64,000 bases of DNA from Gonocerus acuteangulatus (GCA_946811695.1 OX328123.1:11902698-11966697); one strand, 5' to 3'; counted from the first letter of the stretch, positions 20,815 to 32,799 are shown. Notes: generated by a model not told the origin, from the sequence alone. Program-made: numbers and translations.

Positions 20815-21130
20815 TTTCAAAGGTTTGGCCCCTTGCAGCAGCAATACAGACATCGCATCGCAAATTGACAGACTGGATGGCATTTGGGCATTGCTCTGCT
20901 GTAGTCTGTTCCCAGGCCCATCTGATGTGACGGATGAGGTGCGCTCTTGAGCCAACGGGCTCCCTGTAGACCAAAAAACATTAATTTATTCCCATGAGAA
21001 GAAATCCAAGGGCGTGAGGTCTGAAGATCGAGCCGGCCAAGATACCGGCCCAACACGTCCTATCCAAAACCAGATAGCTTTCAACCAATTTTGGACGCGT
21101 CTTAGACAATGTCGTCCTTGCGCGTCAGTG
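20815..21130 (-). pseudogene. Mariner-like (Tc1/mariner superfamily) transposase C-terminal relic
   Basis: Minus translation gives WIGRVGPVSWPARSSDLTPL, DFFSWE and a premature stop, then in a shifted frame EPVGSRAHLIRHIRWAWEQT. This matches the widespread insect transposase segment RWIGR.GP..WP.RSPDLTPLDFFLWG followed by an ELI.RI helix. The catalytic Asp context (SPDLTPLDFF) is partly preserved (SSDLTPLDFF). At least one stop and one frameshift make it non-functional. A relative lies at 33.6 kb. Confidence 0.8.
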
Positions 21131-21152
21131 CAATAAATCGCATTCAGTGTTA

Positions 21153-21325
21153 GGGTGGGTTTACACTAGGATAGTTATTGCAGGACATTTCTATCACAGT
21201 GATTTTCTGACTAATGTAAACCATGTGGAATTTATTGCAGACATACATTTTACATGGTTTCCATTAGTCGCAATTTCTCTCGGATAGAAATACCCTGCAA
21301 TAACTATCCTAGTGTAAACGCACCC
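21153..21325. mobile_element. MITE with TTA target site (PIF/Harbinger type)
   Basis: 173 bp. Ends GGGTGGGTTTACACTAGGAT (left) and GGGTGCGTTTACACTAGGAT (right, inverted), extending over about 40 bp with few mismatches. TTA flanks both ends (21150-21152, 21326-21328). A 3-bp TTA/TWA duplication is the PIF/Harbinger hallmark. Confidence 0.75.
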
Positions 21326-21328
21326 TTA

Positions 21329-22307
21329 CTGAGCTGTAAAGTGTCGAATTGAGCATTTTTTTAAGCCCCTTTCAATGCCGTTTACTATTAGTTTGCAGAA
21401 ATATTCAATTTGCCTTTGAAATAGAAGGATTTAAATATTTCATGTGATTATAATGATGTTTGCTTTGAATCGGAAATCAATTTTCCAATATTTATATTAC
21501 GTTTCTAACATAATTAAATGTCCCAGTGCTTAAACTAATTAAAGTATTGGGATGAATAATATGTGGGATCTGTGGTAATTGTTATCTGCCATAAGAAGGT
21601 TAGCTATGTGAATATCGATGTTTATTGTTAATTGTGTTAAAACAAAAGAATTATTACTTTTCGATACAAATCTTTTAGGAACACTTGTTTATTAAGAACA
21701 AAAGAATTCTTGCAATATCAATTATCTCTTAAAGTTAATTCTGAAAATAATTATGAATTAATTTCGCAAGGGAATTGTGTAATAAATATTTTGTAGAATT
21801 TGTTATAATATTTTTCTGCTAATTTAATCCATAACGTTGATATAGTTAATAATTTATTAGAACATTTCTCTTCTCTTTTCCTTTCTAAGAAGCACAGACA
21901 GAAATATTATTTTTCAACTTCCTATATTTATTTTTTATTCTGAAGTTTATTTTCCATTCGTCTTTTCTAAACTTCTACTTCATTTTTAAATACCTCCTTA
22001 TAGAAACTGTTTAAATTATTTATTTATTTATGGAATTAACTTTTTTGTGGTCATCAACACATGATCACTTCTAATAAAAAGAATTATTCATTCTGCTTGT
22101 TTGGAGATTTCATAATATTTTTGTAGGTTTTATATGATTGCATTTAATAAATGATGTATTTAAAACTGTAAAATGTGGGCACATTACTACATTGTGGTAA
22201 TTTTGGTACAAACCTCTACTTCTAGGATATTATTGTTTAAATGATCCTGAAGGGTCGAGGTTTGCCCAAAAAGTGCGAACAGACAAGTATATTTGTGTGT
22301 TCGCTCT

Positions 22308-22310
<3 letters not shown>
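21329..22310. other. No gene recognised
   Basis: AT-rich spacer of the inverted duplication; no repeats or coding signal noticed. Confidence 0.4.

Positions 22311-22370
<60 letters not shown>
22311..22370. repeat. (AT)n microsatellite
   Basis: About 60 bp alternating AT; it forms the inner boundary of the right inverted-duplication arm. Confidence 0.95.
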
Positions 22371-22374
<4 letters not shown>

Positions 22375-24258
22375 ATTGCTTAAAACTTTAAATGGGGTTT
22401 GTTTTGTTCTTTTGAACGAGTTTTTGTAGTTGTTTAGCTCACTTTTTAATTGGTTGTTGTTTTTTTAATTGGAATTATTTGTAGAATTAGTACTATAGTA
22501 GAAGAGTACAAGAAAATGTAAAAATGGAATGATATTTTTTAAATCATCGAACAGTAAGATTAGTATCTCTAGGAGTGGATGAAGGGTGCTGCCTGACCCT
22601 TTTTCTGTCAGGTAGAGGTGAGGCGTACCTATTTGAGGTCATAAACTATTTCATGAATGGTCTAACCAAAATTATAACTGTTTCTATTTCAACGTTTCCA
22701 AATGACAATAGGATTAAGAACGGAACCGCGGTAGGATGATGCAGTTCCTGCGAGTCGGACTTTTCTCCTTCACTTCCTCCAGGGGGAATACCTTTGCCTT
22801 CTCTCTACAAAAGAAAATTGAAAGGATGCAAATCTGATAAAACTTAGACTATAGAATAATATAACTTTAATTAATTCATTAGCTACGTATTATATTTTTT
22901 AATTTAAATAAATAGAAAAATAAACAAAATTATACTTATTAAGTTACATTAATTATTTAATTAATTAAGTTTCTTCCGGTTATTCTACCACTTTTATACT
23001 TTGTCAAACATGTCAGTCTTTTTCAGATTGGTCAGTATTGTATCTATGTGCTGGCTGCCTTCAGAAAGTATGTCTGTCAGGTCATGAGGAATGTCCAAGT
23101 TATGCCGTCATCAAGAGTCAGTTAATATAGGTTTTACCGTAAGGTCTGTGTTAAAATTTGGTTTGTCGGTAATTGTCATCAGGTACTCATGGGCTTTGCG
23201 TGTAAGGCCGATTCTTTAGCCTAGTACACACTGGGAAACAATGTTGCGCGTCATTGTTGCAGAGCTGAATCTCGGTTGAATCTGGATTGTTGCGATTCTG
23301 CCACGCAACATGTTCCCGTGTATCAGGCTTGTATTGCGGGTCTAGGTGATACAGGAATCTGAGTCCCGCTGGTTCGAGACTCACGGATACATTGTTGCGC
23401 AACATTACCACTGTGGACGTGTTCCGGGGCAGCCCCAGTCTACAGTCAGCCCCCGGCAGTTCGCCGTACGGACTTATGGTTCAATTTCACTCCATATGTA
23501 GCCGACTGATATGACAATAAAGTTAAAAGAGGACTTACAAATGCACTCAAGTTGCTCTGATTATAATTTAATATCATAAATAAGGTTTTTATGACAGCCC
23601 TCTGAGCCCCCCTTATATACACCCAAGTAGATAAAAAATATATTTTTAGCGTTGTCTTTCTTTTATTTTTTATTAAAAACTAAAATAAATACTATGTTGA
23701 AATAAATTTATTTAGTTAAAATTTAAATAAATAAATAATATCATATGTATCCAACTTTAAATCAAGATAGTATTTATTTTAGTTATTAATAAAAAAGAAA
23801 AGAAAGACAACACCAAAAATATATTTTTATCTGTACCTATTATCATGGGTGTTTATAAGGGGGCTCAGAGGGCTGTCATAAAAACCTTAAAAATAAATTA
23901 AATAAGATCGTTTAGCTTAGAAAAAAATAATGTTTATTGGGTGTAATAGCGTTTTAATTGGCTATAATGTTTAATTTGGCTATGGCCCTAAATGTTCCCA
24001 GCCCCCCCCCCCCCCCCGAAATTATTTCCTATATACGCCAGTGCCTATTATAAATAAAAAATAAGTTAATAAAAAATAAGTTTTAATGTGTGTTTTCAAA
24101 ACGATGATTCTTGCCTCACACACTTCGGGACCAAGTGAAGATATAGTTTGCCTGGAAATTCTAAAATTATGCAAAAGACTTGTAAACAATTCTTCACTTG
24201 CAAGGAACCTTAGAATACTAGCAAGTTTTGCGGTAGGAGATATCGAATTTCTAAAGAT
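22371..24258 (-). repeat. Right arm of the ~1.9-kb inverted duplication
   Basis: Reverse-complement copy of 15282-17157. It starts abruptly at the microsatellite within F1 sequence and ends abruptly within the HARBI1-like fragment. Confidence 0.9.
23583..23887. mobile_element. TA-flanked fold-back MITE, second copy
   Basis: Same length and termini as 15649-15953, with TA at both flanks. It was present before the inverted duplication, since it occupies the equivalent position in both arms. Confidence 0.7.
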
Positions 24259-24286
24259 CGACAACGGCTGACAGCGGCCAACGTGA

Positions 24287-24917
24287 GTGCCTAAATTGGT
24301 CTCGACGCGATCCGATCCGATTTAGTCACAGCTCGTAAGTAATGATCTCGTAATGAAGTGAAAATGAGTGACGAATTTATAAAATACCACCTAATAAGCA
24401 TAGAAACCTTCGATTAGTTTGAATGTTGGAGGTAAGAGAAGTATTGGTATTCATATTTTAAAATTATTTATAAGAAAGGTAGCTAGAAGGTTATAAGCAT
24501 TGGAAGGTTATAAACATTGGAAGGTTATAGACATTTGATGGTTATAAACATGTTTCCACACAATTTAATAAACAAGGGAATCAAGAAGCAAAAATGTGAA
24601 TTGACAAAGTTGTTCTAAATTTTATTTCCTTTGATTTAAAAAAAAAAAAAAAATGCATTAAATCGGTTAAGAGTTAGAGCCTGTAGACCTTTTTGAAACA
24701 AAGTTTGTGGGTTGGCGCCATTTTGCTTCGTTGGTCCGAAATCGGTCTAGAAACAAATATCTTTGAATGGCCAAGAATCGGTGACCATTGGATTGGATCG
24801 AATCGGGTCGGGTCGAGAACAATGGAGACACCTCCATTGAGATGCATGTGTTTGTTTTTCTTCGGACAGTCGGTGGCTATCGGATCGGATCGTAACGGGC
24901 CCAGTCTAGGTGCCCCC
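24287..24917. mobile_element. Possible TIR element (GATCCGATCCGAT termini)
   Basis: Left GTGCCTAAATTGGTCTCGAC and right (inverted) GCACCTAGACTGGGCCCGTT both lead into GCGATCCGATCCGAT/ACGATCCGATCCGAT. TSD uncertain; interior non-coding. Confidence 0.4.
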
Positions 24918-25013
24918 TAAGGAATTGGACACCAGAACTCTAATTAGGCCCTGAAGGTAGGTACAAATGAAACTTGAGTCTTATACATTACCTAAACATG
25001 TCACCATTGTCTC

Positions 25014-25973
25014 TTGAAATTGATCCTAACAGGAATTAATGAGCCGCCTTGGACATTGACTGTACCTAAATTGAACCTTTCTCTTACCAAATTTAATAAA
25101 AAAGACATAGATCCGCTCATTCTGCTAACTGAATTTAGAAAACTAAAAGGCGAGTCCCCAGAAGGTCAAGATGTCTATACGGATTGCTCGAAGGACAAAA
25201 ATGGGGTTGGTTTTGCTATTTATTCAGAAGATAGAGGATACATGTTCACATTAACACCTTACTGCAACATCTACACGGCCGAATTATTAGCTATCAACAA
25301 GGCTCTTAATATAATAACCCCAAATTATAGCAATATTACTATATACACAGACTCACTATCATCACTGATAGCTATGAAGAATCCTTTTACCAAGCATCCA
25401 CTGATAATAGAGATCATGGAATCACTTGAGCAGCTATATCGCCAAAATAAAAATGTGACATTTGTCTGGATTCCCAGTCATTGTGGCATACCAGGCAATG
25501 AAGCAGTTGATGAGTTGGCTAAAAAGGCAATTATAGAAGGAACTAAATACTATAGGATTCCTCAAGGTGACGTTCTGAGCTATGTTAAGCATAAAATTTT
25601 AGAAAAATGGCAACAAACCTGGGACACTGTAACTGATAATAAATTGAGAATGATAAAAAATCCAGTAACACCTTGGCAAACATCAATTCGACCAACTAAG
25701 AAAGAAGAACGCATCCGGACTCGCCTAAGGATTGGCCATTCATATCTGATGACCCGAGGCGCCCCTCCACATTGTGAAAAATGTAATCAAATAACCACCG
25801 TTCAACACCTGTTAATAAATTGCAAAAACTATGATAAACAAAGAAGAGAAGCCCAGCTATCAGATAGAATCGACGAAATATTAGCGGATCGTCCCAACCA
25901 GATTGATAAGATGTTCCAATTCTTAACGTCAACTGAATTAATAAATAATATCCAACAATATATAAATAAATAA
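25014..25973 (+). pseudogene. I-clade LINE RNase H and C-terminal domain
   Basis: About 319 codons are open. The RNase H core shows YTDCSKDKNGVGFAIYS, YTAELLAI, YTDSLSS and WIPSHCGIPGNEAVDELAKK, so the D-E-D-D set and the catalytic His context are intact. Then come RLRIGHSYL, CEKCN..TTVQHLLINC (Cys/His motif) and FQFLTSTELINNI before the stop. There is no credible ATG at the start: a stop at 24993 and loss of all RT sequence show 5' truncation. Sequence differs clearly from the LINE at 2.1-4.0 kb, so it is a different family. The stop is followed by ATAAATAAATAAG and then a long (GT)n. Confidence 0.88.
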
Positions 25974-25974
25974 G

Positions 25975-25976
<2 letters not shown>

Positions 25977-26070
<94 letters not shown>

Positions 26071-26087
26071 ATGTGTGTGTATAAATA
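25977..26087 (+). repeat. (GT)n microsatellite at a LINE 3' end
   Basis: About 90 bp of uninterrupted GT from a few bases after the RNase H ORF stop, then TTATGTGTGTGTATAAATA. Its position suggests it grew from the LINE's 3' simple-repeat tail. Confidence 0.9.
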
Positions 26088-26269
26088 TAATAAACTCTAA
26101 GTCAATGTCTGAGTCAATTTTCGTAATGTCTTCCCGAAAAAATCGTTTTCAGTAATGTGTTTTGAAATTTTTAATAATGCCGAGATCGAGAGGCTGGCAG
26201 CAAAATGTAATATTACGCCGTTTTCGATGTCGCATTCTCTGATAGAAAGTTTTTAGGAAACATTTTCTA

Positions 26270-28085
26270 AATGTTCTACTTTCATTAAAACTAATATGTT
26301 TAAATTTTGGTTACGTTTGGAGTTAAGGAAGGATAAATGTAAAATATTTTATTAACAGACATGAAAAGTTTTGGGAACTTCGTATACCTTCCCTAATATC
26401 TCGAAAACTATTTGAAATATTGGCAAACGGAGGGTTACCATGCGAAAGCTTACTAAATGTTCTACAAAAAAGATTCTGAAACAGTTTTTGATTAGGCGAT
26501 GTCAATCGGAGAAATACGTGCTTAAACTTTGAAGTAATTGATTTCGTTTATTTGAACGGTTCTTCTTGTTTGTTTTTATTCCTTGTTATTTTTTCATTTC
26601 TTATAGTAGGATAATGTATTTAACAATAAAACAGATTAATTAAAATAAGAAAAACAATTCATTGCTAGAAATATATCAGGCTGTACCGTATGAAATGTCA
26701 GTTTTGGATTTGCCGATTTCCTTCAAATGACTTGAAACTGTCGAGGCTCCTACTCCGAGTTCTTTGGCATGTTCCCTAGTGTTTTTAATTGCTTATAGTA
26801 GTCAAATGTATTTGTCAATAAAACAGGTCACGTATAATTAGAAACAATATTCAACTTCACACCGGTTAGATACTATGAGGAAATAGAGAGTCCGTTCACT
26901 GCCTGTAGGTCCACAGAAAATGTACCTGCTACGAGTTAATCCTCAAGAGTTGTAAATAGACCCCAGGTATCTGCCGACACAAATACAAAGCCTAGTTTGG
27001 TTTTGGTACTTACAATCATGGGATTCAGTTAAAACATTTTTTGCATGTTTGAATTTCATCAAAACTAACATATTAAACTTTTGGTTACGTTTGGAGTTAA
27101 GGAAGGGTTAGAATAAAATATTTTATGAACAGACATAATAAGTTTTGGGAACTTCGTTTACTTTCATTAATATCTCGAACGCGGTTGGGAAATTATGATA
27201 AGTGGATAGAAACTATTTGAAAGCTTTCTAAATTCTCTAAAAAAAAAGATTCTGAAACAATTTTTGATTAGGTGACCTCGATCGAAGAAATAAGTGCTTA
27301 AAACTTCAAATACGTCTGTTTAGCTCTTATGAACGGTTTTTTGTCGTTCTTTTTGTAATTTTTGTCTCTTTCCCTTAGTTTTTTATTGCTATTTATTTTT
27401 GTAATTTTTTATGTTACGAAAATGTATTTGTGTGTAAAACAGGATAGGTAAAATGAGACCCATTTTCTGTTGCTAAAAATAATGAAAAGTTGTGGGCACT
27501 TCGTATACTTTCATTAATATCTCGAAAACGGTTGAAAATCTTGGAAAGCGAAAGGTTACCATTCGAAAGCTTACTAAATGGTCTACAAAAAAATTCTGAA
27601 TAAAGTTTTGAATAAGAGATGTCAATCGGAGAAATAAGTGCTTAAACTTTGAAGTAATTGATTTCGTTTATTCGAACGGTTCTTTTTGTCTGTTTTTATT
27701 CCTTGTTATTTTTTAATTACTTAAAGTTGGATAATGTATTTGACAATAAAACAGATTAAGTAAAATAAGAAAAACAATTCATTGTTAGAAATATAGCTTG
27801 CCAAGAGAAAGGGATTCGATGACGTCTTTTGAATATTTTCAATTGACTTTATTCTGTTGGTTTTTTATTTTATTTTTTAATTGATTTTATTTGTAGAATT
27901 ATTACTATAGTAGACGAACACAAGAAACTGTGAAAATTTCTGTTATTTTTCAATGCATTGAAACGTACTAAATAGGTATCTCATGAAGAGGATTCTCGGG
28001 TCTGGCCGACCCGACCATGTAAAGTCATAAAGCCCTTTGAACAAAGGCCGAACCAAATATTATCTGTTTCTATTCTAAGCATTTT
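26270..28085 (-). repeat. Clustered inverted F1 central fragments
   Basis: At least three partial copies of the F1 central block in one orientation: 'tctcgaaaac' occurs near 26399 and 27522, with a diverged 'tctcgaacgcggtt' near 27174, each followed by 'accattcgaaagctt'-like and 'cggagaaataagtgctta' words. The last runs on to a decayed left-end region around 27850-28085. No coding signal. Confidence 0.65.
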
Positions 28086-29279
28086 TTTTTGTGTTTTTTA
28101 TGGAAAACATTTGACAAAGTAGCTATTACAATAAGAAATATGGTGGCGCTTCCGAAAATGATTAATCATAACCCTAATATTTTTAGCATGTCTATTAATT
28201 TGCACTACCATGGTGTTGTAACTCTGACCACGACTAGTTGTTGTTCCTTTGAACAGGTCAAAGGTAAAACACACCTGAGTAAATTTTTCATTATTCAACT
28301 TTTATGTTCTTCCGCTACAACCTTTAAAAAATTAATTAATATTTGTTGCTTTAATTGTTCAAAAATAATAAATGAAATAAGTTCGAACTGACTTTATCAA
28401 TCCTCCATGTAGGAGTTCAGACCTATCGCCCCTTATCGTTCCATCTCAAGTTGTAAGGTTTCATCTAAAAGCGCAGTCAAGGAAAATGTCAAATAGGAGC
28501 CGGGATGAAGGGGAATCTCGTATCCTGACAGATATTTCTGGATAGCTAATTATTGAAGGTTAAAAAAAAAAAACCACCACTCTAAACGTATGACGCCACA
28601 TATGAAAAAGCGTCAAATAAAAAATGTTGTAATGACAGTTCAGATTCTGATACTGGCACCGAATTTTCTTCAGGCGAAAGTGACGTTGATTAAATATTTA
28701 GTCACAGAGATCTGTGGTATTAAATGTCCAATGTTTAAGATCCAATATTCGGAAAAAAAAAAAAAAAAAACTTTAAGGGACAAGGTTACGAGAGAAGATG
28801 AAATTTTTTATGACATTGGTACAGAAGACATTGTGGCTAATCTCCCATACCCTACTATTGCTAGTGGATCTGCTTGACAGTTAAAACGTTTGTCATTTGG
28901 ATTGGTTTTTTTTTCAGTATATAAAGCTGGATAACAAACTATCAATAATAGCTTTTCTATTATTCTTACACGCTTGTCCAGCATATACTAAACGTACAGT
29001 TATTTACAATGTTACAGAATTCATTTTGTTTCTGCACTGCTGTGTTGTTTTTATGTGGTCAGAGGTACAACACCCCATGGTCGAAAGTACAACTACATAT
29101 TGTACCTTTGACCAAAGTGCGATTATTTTTTAAAAAAATTAATAAAAAATATTAAATTTAAAGGTAGAACATTGAAAAAATTAAATATGATAAACAATAG
29201 AATACTAATTACAATAAAATAAAAAAAAAATAATTTAGCCTTAATATTCAAGCTAAGAAAGGTAAACCACCTTCCCCTA
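28086..29279 (+). mobile_element. Pogo-like deletion derivative, copy A (5' truncated)
   Basis: Homologous over most of its length to copy C (58.0-59.6 kb), starting at 'catttgacaaagtagctatt' and ending at the right terminus ...CCTTCCCCT followed by TA. The left TIR is missing, replaced by F1 sequence. Contains the transposase C-terminal relic at 28590-28877. Confidence 0.65.
28590..28877 (+). pseudogene. Pogo-like transposase C-terminal tail relic (copy A)
   Basis: The readable end is KVTREDEIFYDIGTEDIVAN followed by LPYPTIASGSA and a stop, the same terminus as in copy C. Upstream frames are broken, including by an A-run at 28754-28771. Confidence 0.6.
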
Positions 29280-29316
29280 TACACTAAAGCCAACGTGTTT
29301 CCACTTTCTACTTGGT

Positions 29317-29319
<3 letters not shown>

Positions 29320-29387
<68 letters not shown>
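29320..29387. repeat. (AT)n microsatellite
   Basis: About 66 bp alternating AT about 40 bp right of pogo-like copy A. Confidence 0.95.
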
Positions 29388-29389
<2 letters not shown>

Positions 29390-29919
29390 GAACGGAAGAG
29401 TTCCAATAAGATCCCTTCTATACATGGTAACAGGAGGATCAGTTACTTGTGAACTTCTAAAATAATTTGCCAAGGACGTAAAGAAGAATTAAGAAAGATA
29501 TTGATTTGGTTGGTAATTTCGTGTATCCCGTTTTAACAATTGCATTTTCCCACGCACCTGTGAAATATTCCCACCGCAAACATGGATAGAGGAATGCTGA
29601 TATTAAAAAAACATTAATTATATTCGGGTAATTAGACAGTAAAACGCCTCGACTAAATTCTTGTTGGGGTGTTGATGGATATGGTTTTTATTTCTGAGCG
29701 ATCATTTGTAGGGTGTTTGAACAGCCAGACTTTCGTCAGTTCTATACGCCAATATTTTTGATGATGTAAAGATTTACTTAACAGGACTTAGAACTTCTAG
29801 TTATAGACTTACTCTAATGAAGATTCTTGATGGATATAATTGGACTGTAAAAACGGAACGAAAAACGTTTTAGGACGTTCCGAATGCTGTAGTTATTGAG
29901 GATGCACTCATGAAAAGTG
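29388..29919. other. No gene recognised
   Basis: AT-rich DNA between the microsatellite and the ATTAC-rich repeat; nothing identifiable. Confidence 0.4.
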
Positions 29920-30590
29920 TAGAGCATATTGTAATAAAATTAAGAATTACGACTACATTGTATTTGTAATTCATGAATTATAATTACATCAAGAGTATTA
30001 ATTCAATTAAAACATGAATTACAATTACATTGTAATGTAATTGAAGCACTAATTATGTATTTAAAATATCAATTACCAAGAATTGAAATTGAATTACAAT
30101 CGTAATTAAACTATAACTGTACTTATCACGAATTATGATAGTCAGTAATTAAAACAGCAGTTTTATCATGAATTGTAATTGAATTATAATTGTAATTCAA
30201 GTACTTGAGTTTTTTTTTAATTATTGTAATTCAATTACAATATAAATACTTGAGTTTTTTTCAATTACTGTAATTGATATTGATTTTTTTGGTGGGGTTT
30301 CCGACTGCTAGGGTCATTAGCACCTATAATTTATATTTTAAGCATTTCCAATTACAATTCATAATTCAAATACAATTTGAATTACATTGTAATTCAAATT
30401 TACTCAACACTTATTCCAAATAACCACGTAATTCAAATACTTGAGTTATATTTAATTGAAATACAGTTAATCTAAATTGAATTATTTTTTCAATTACTGT
30501 AATTGATATTTTCAGACTTTTTAATTACAATTAAAAAATGTAATTCATAATTCAAATATCATTTAAATTACATTTTAATTGAAATGTACA
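29920..30590. repeat. Degenerate AATTAC/GTAATT-rich repeat
   Basis: Dozens of copies of AATTAC, GTAATT and GAATTACA on both strands, forming many overlapping short palindromes such as TGTAATTGAATTACA-like words. Periodicity is irregular. Non-coding. Confidence 0.8.
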
Positions 30591-30645
30591 CAACACTGCT
30601 CATGAAAGTATTTCTTGAAATATCTCTCAATTCTACGTACGAGAT

Positions 30646-30650
<5 letters not shown>

Positions 30651-30704
<54 letters not shown>

Positions 30705-30718
30705 CATATATATATTTG
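30651..30718. repeat. (AT)n microsatellite
   Basis: Alternating AT with a CATACAT interruption near 30701; adjoins the fold-back fragment. Confidence 0.95.
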
Positions 30719-30949
30719 ATGTTATTTTTCGTCGCTGGGATAGTATTTTTGGATGGAACAAATTCGTCTGCCGATACTGTGGCTAGAGGGGAGAAAAGGC
30801 GCCCAGATCGAGAAAAATGTCATTCCCTTGGCTACCACCGAGAAAGAAACAAGTAACTGGCTGAAGAAGATGGAGATGAATCCATCGCAATATTCCAGGA
30901 AGAAGTGAGGAGGAGTACCACCGATGGAGAAAAATGCCGTTCCATCCAA

Positions 30950-30955
<6 letters not shown>
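30719..30955. mobile_element. Fold-back family FB, partial copy
   Basis: Matches the right half of the complete copy at 32.36-32.80 kb (shared 'gaagatggagatgaatccat', 'aggaagaagtgaggaggagt', 'aaaaatgccgttccatc'), with the terminal 'gatgttatttttcgtc' segment at its left. Bounded on both sides by (AT)n. Confidence 0.65.

Positions 30956-31027
<72 letters not shown>
30956..31027. repeat. (AT)n microsatellite
   Basis: About 70 bp between two fold-back family members. Confidence 0.95.
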
Positions 31028-31029
<2 letters not shown>

Positions 31030-31044
31030 GCTATTTTTCAAGCT

Positions 31045-31290
31045 ACTTCGCTGGGAATTAAATGTGTTGTTTATTCGGCATCTGTCTCCAGCGGTCTAGC
31101 TCCTCCTGTCATCGCAATATTTCGCTGGATTCCTTTCCGCTTTCTTCAGGCAATCATTCATGCTTGCTGGTTGGTAAGGGAATCCGACCAGCAAGGATGA
31201 ATGATTGCCTGAAGAAGCCGGAGAGGAATCCGGCGAAATATTGCGATGACAGGAGGAGCAAGACCGCTGGAGACAGATGCCGAATAAACA

Positions 31291-31292
<2 letters not shown>
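31045..31292. mobile_element. Fold-back family FB, diverged complete copy
   Basis: Arms 31067-31173 and 31187-31292 are inverted copies with a ~13-nt loop, bounded by 'ttgtttattcggcatctgtc' and its mirror. The arm sequence (CCAGCGGT..., CTCCTCCT..., ATATTTCGCTGGATTC) aligns with the 32.4-kb copy, so the two are diverged members of one family. It is followed by (AC)n then (AT)n. Confidence 0.75.

Positions 31293-31361
<69 letters not shown>
31290..31361. repeat. Compound (AC)n-(AT)n microsatellite
   Basis: AC repeats to 31310, then AT repeats up to the pogo-like element's TA. Confidence 0.95.
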
Positions 31362-31364
<3 letters not shown>

Positions 31365-32288
31365 GAAGGTGTACCTCTGAACATATTGTACCTTTGGCCA
31401 CCGAGGCTGTGGCGGCATGAAGCAACATTTTATAAATTTTGGTGTAATTAGTGTTTAGCTCCTTCACTAGAAGGTTTGTGTAACCTACTTTGGATTATTC
31501 AAGTCAAAGAGGATTCATGCTAAAAATACTTATCCATTTCTATAATAAAAATGTAAGTTATTTATTGATGACGTTTTGCCTCATAATATTTTTTGTATTA
31601 TGTATTTTCAGATGGAAATCCTTTGACAAAGTAGCTATTGCGATAAAAACATGGCTTAGCTTCTGAAATTGATTTATTTTAACCCTAAAAGTTTTAGCAG
31701 GCAAGGAAAATGTCAAATAGGGGCCGGCCTAAAGGGAAACCTCGTGTCCTGACAGATATTCCTGAAAAGCTAATTATTAAAGGTGAAAAAAAACAAAAAA
31801 AAAACGGAAGTGACAAGTTTACGAGAGAATATGAAAATTTGTATGATGTTGATACTAGTGGGTCTGCTTGACAGTTAAAACGTTTATCGATTGGACTTGA
31901 AATTCAGCATATTAAGCATAACATAATATTAATAATAGTTTTTCTATTATGCTTACATCATTGTTCTGTATTTATTAAACTTACAATTAATTACAATATT
32001 ACTGAATACAATTTTTTTTCTGTACTGCTGTGTTGTTTTTACGTGGTCAGAGGTAAAACACCCCATGGTCAAAGGTACAACTACATGTTGTACCTTTGAC
32101 CACTGAACGAATATTTTTAAAAAAATTAATTAAAAATACTAAATGTAAAGCTAGAACCTTGAAAAAATTAAATATGATAAACCGTAGAATGCTAATTACA
32201 ATTAAATAAAAAAAATGAATTTAGCCTTAATATTCAAGCTAAAAAAAATTAAATTGTGCAAAGTGGTCAAAGGTACAACACCTTCCCC
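31362..32288 (+). mobile_element. Pogo-like deletion derivative, copy B (927 bp)
   Basis: TA-flanked, embedded between two (AT)n tracts. Left end GGGGAAGGTG, right end inverted GGGGAAGGTGTTGTACCTTT. Relative to copy C, the middle of the left half and part of the gene are deleted. It keeps ATGTCAAATAGGGGCCGGCC (MSNRGRP) at about 31709 and a short remnant of the 3' coding end. Confidence 0.75.

Positions 32289-32289
<1 letters not shown>

Positions 32290-32358
<69 letters not shown>
32290..32358. repeat. (AT)n microsatellite
   Basis: About 68 bp, between pogo-like copy B and the fold-back element. Confidence 0.95.
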
Positions 32359-32360
<2 letters not shown>

Positions 32361-32798
32361 GATGGAACGACATTTTTATCCAGCGGTGGTACTCCTCCTC
32401 ACTTCTTCCTGGGATATTTCGATGGATTCATCTCCATCTTCGTCAGCCAGGTACTTGTTGTTTCTTCCTCGGTGGTTGCCAACGGAATGAAAATTTTCTC
32501 GATCTGGACGCCCTTTCTACCCTCTAGCCCCAGTATCGGCGGACCAATGATGTTGAAGCTCCCTGGTGTAGTTGGGATTCTGTCCGTTGGTAGCGCTGAT
32601 GATAGTGCGTCTCTAGATCGAGAAAATTTTCATTCCCTTGGCAACCACTGAGGAAGAAACAATATGTTCTTGGCTGACGAAGATGGAGATGAATCCATCG
32701 AAATATCCCAGGAAGAAGTGAGGAGGAGTACCACCGCTGTAGAAAAATGCCGTTCCATCTAAAAATATCATCCCAGTGACGAAAAATAAACATCAAGC

Positions 32799-32799
<1 letters not shown>
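32359..32799. mobile_element. Fold-back family FB, complete copy
   Basis: Arms of about 155 bp (32359-32515 and 32607-32762), roughly 90 percent alike by eye, around a ~90-nt centre. The right end continues to 'gacgaaaaataaacatcaag'. Flanked on both sides by (AT)n. Apparent ORFs are read-throughs of the arms; no known domain. Confidence 0.75.

Noticed and set aside
30584..31467. Cluster of overlapping ORFs on both strands with IYIYIY runs
   Set aside because: All cross (AT)n or (AC)n microsatellites and fold-back arms; the same peptides appear on both strands because the DNA is palindromic.
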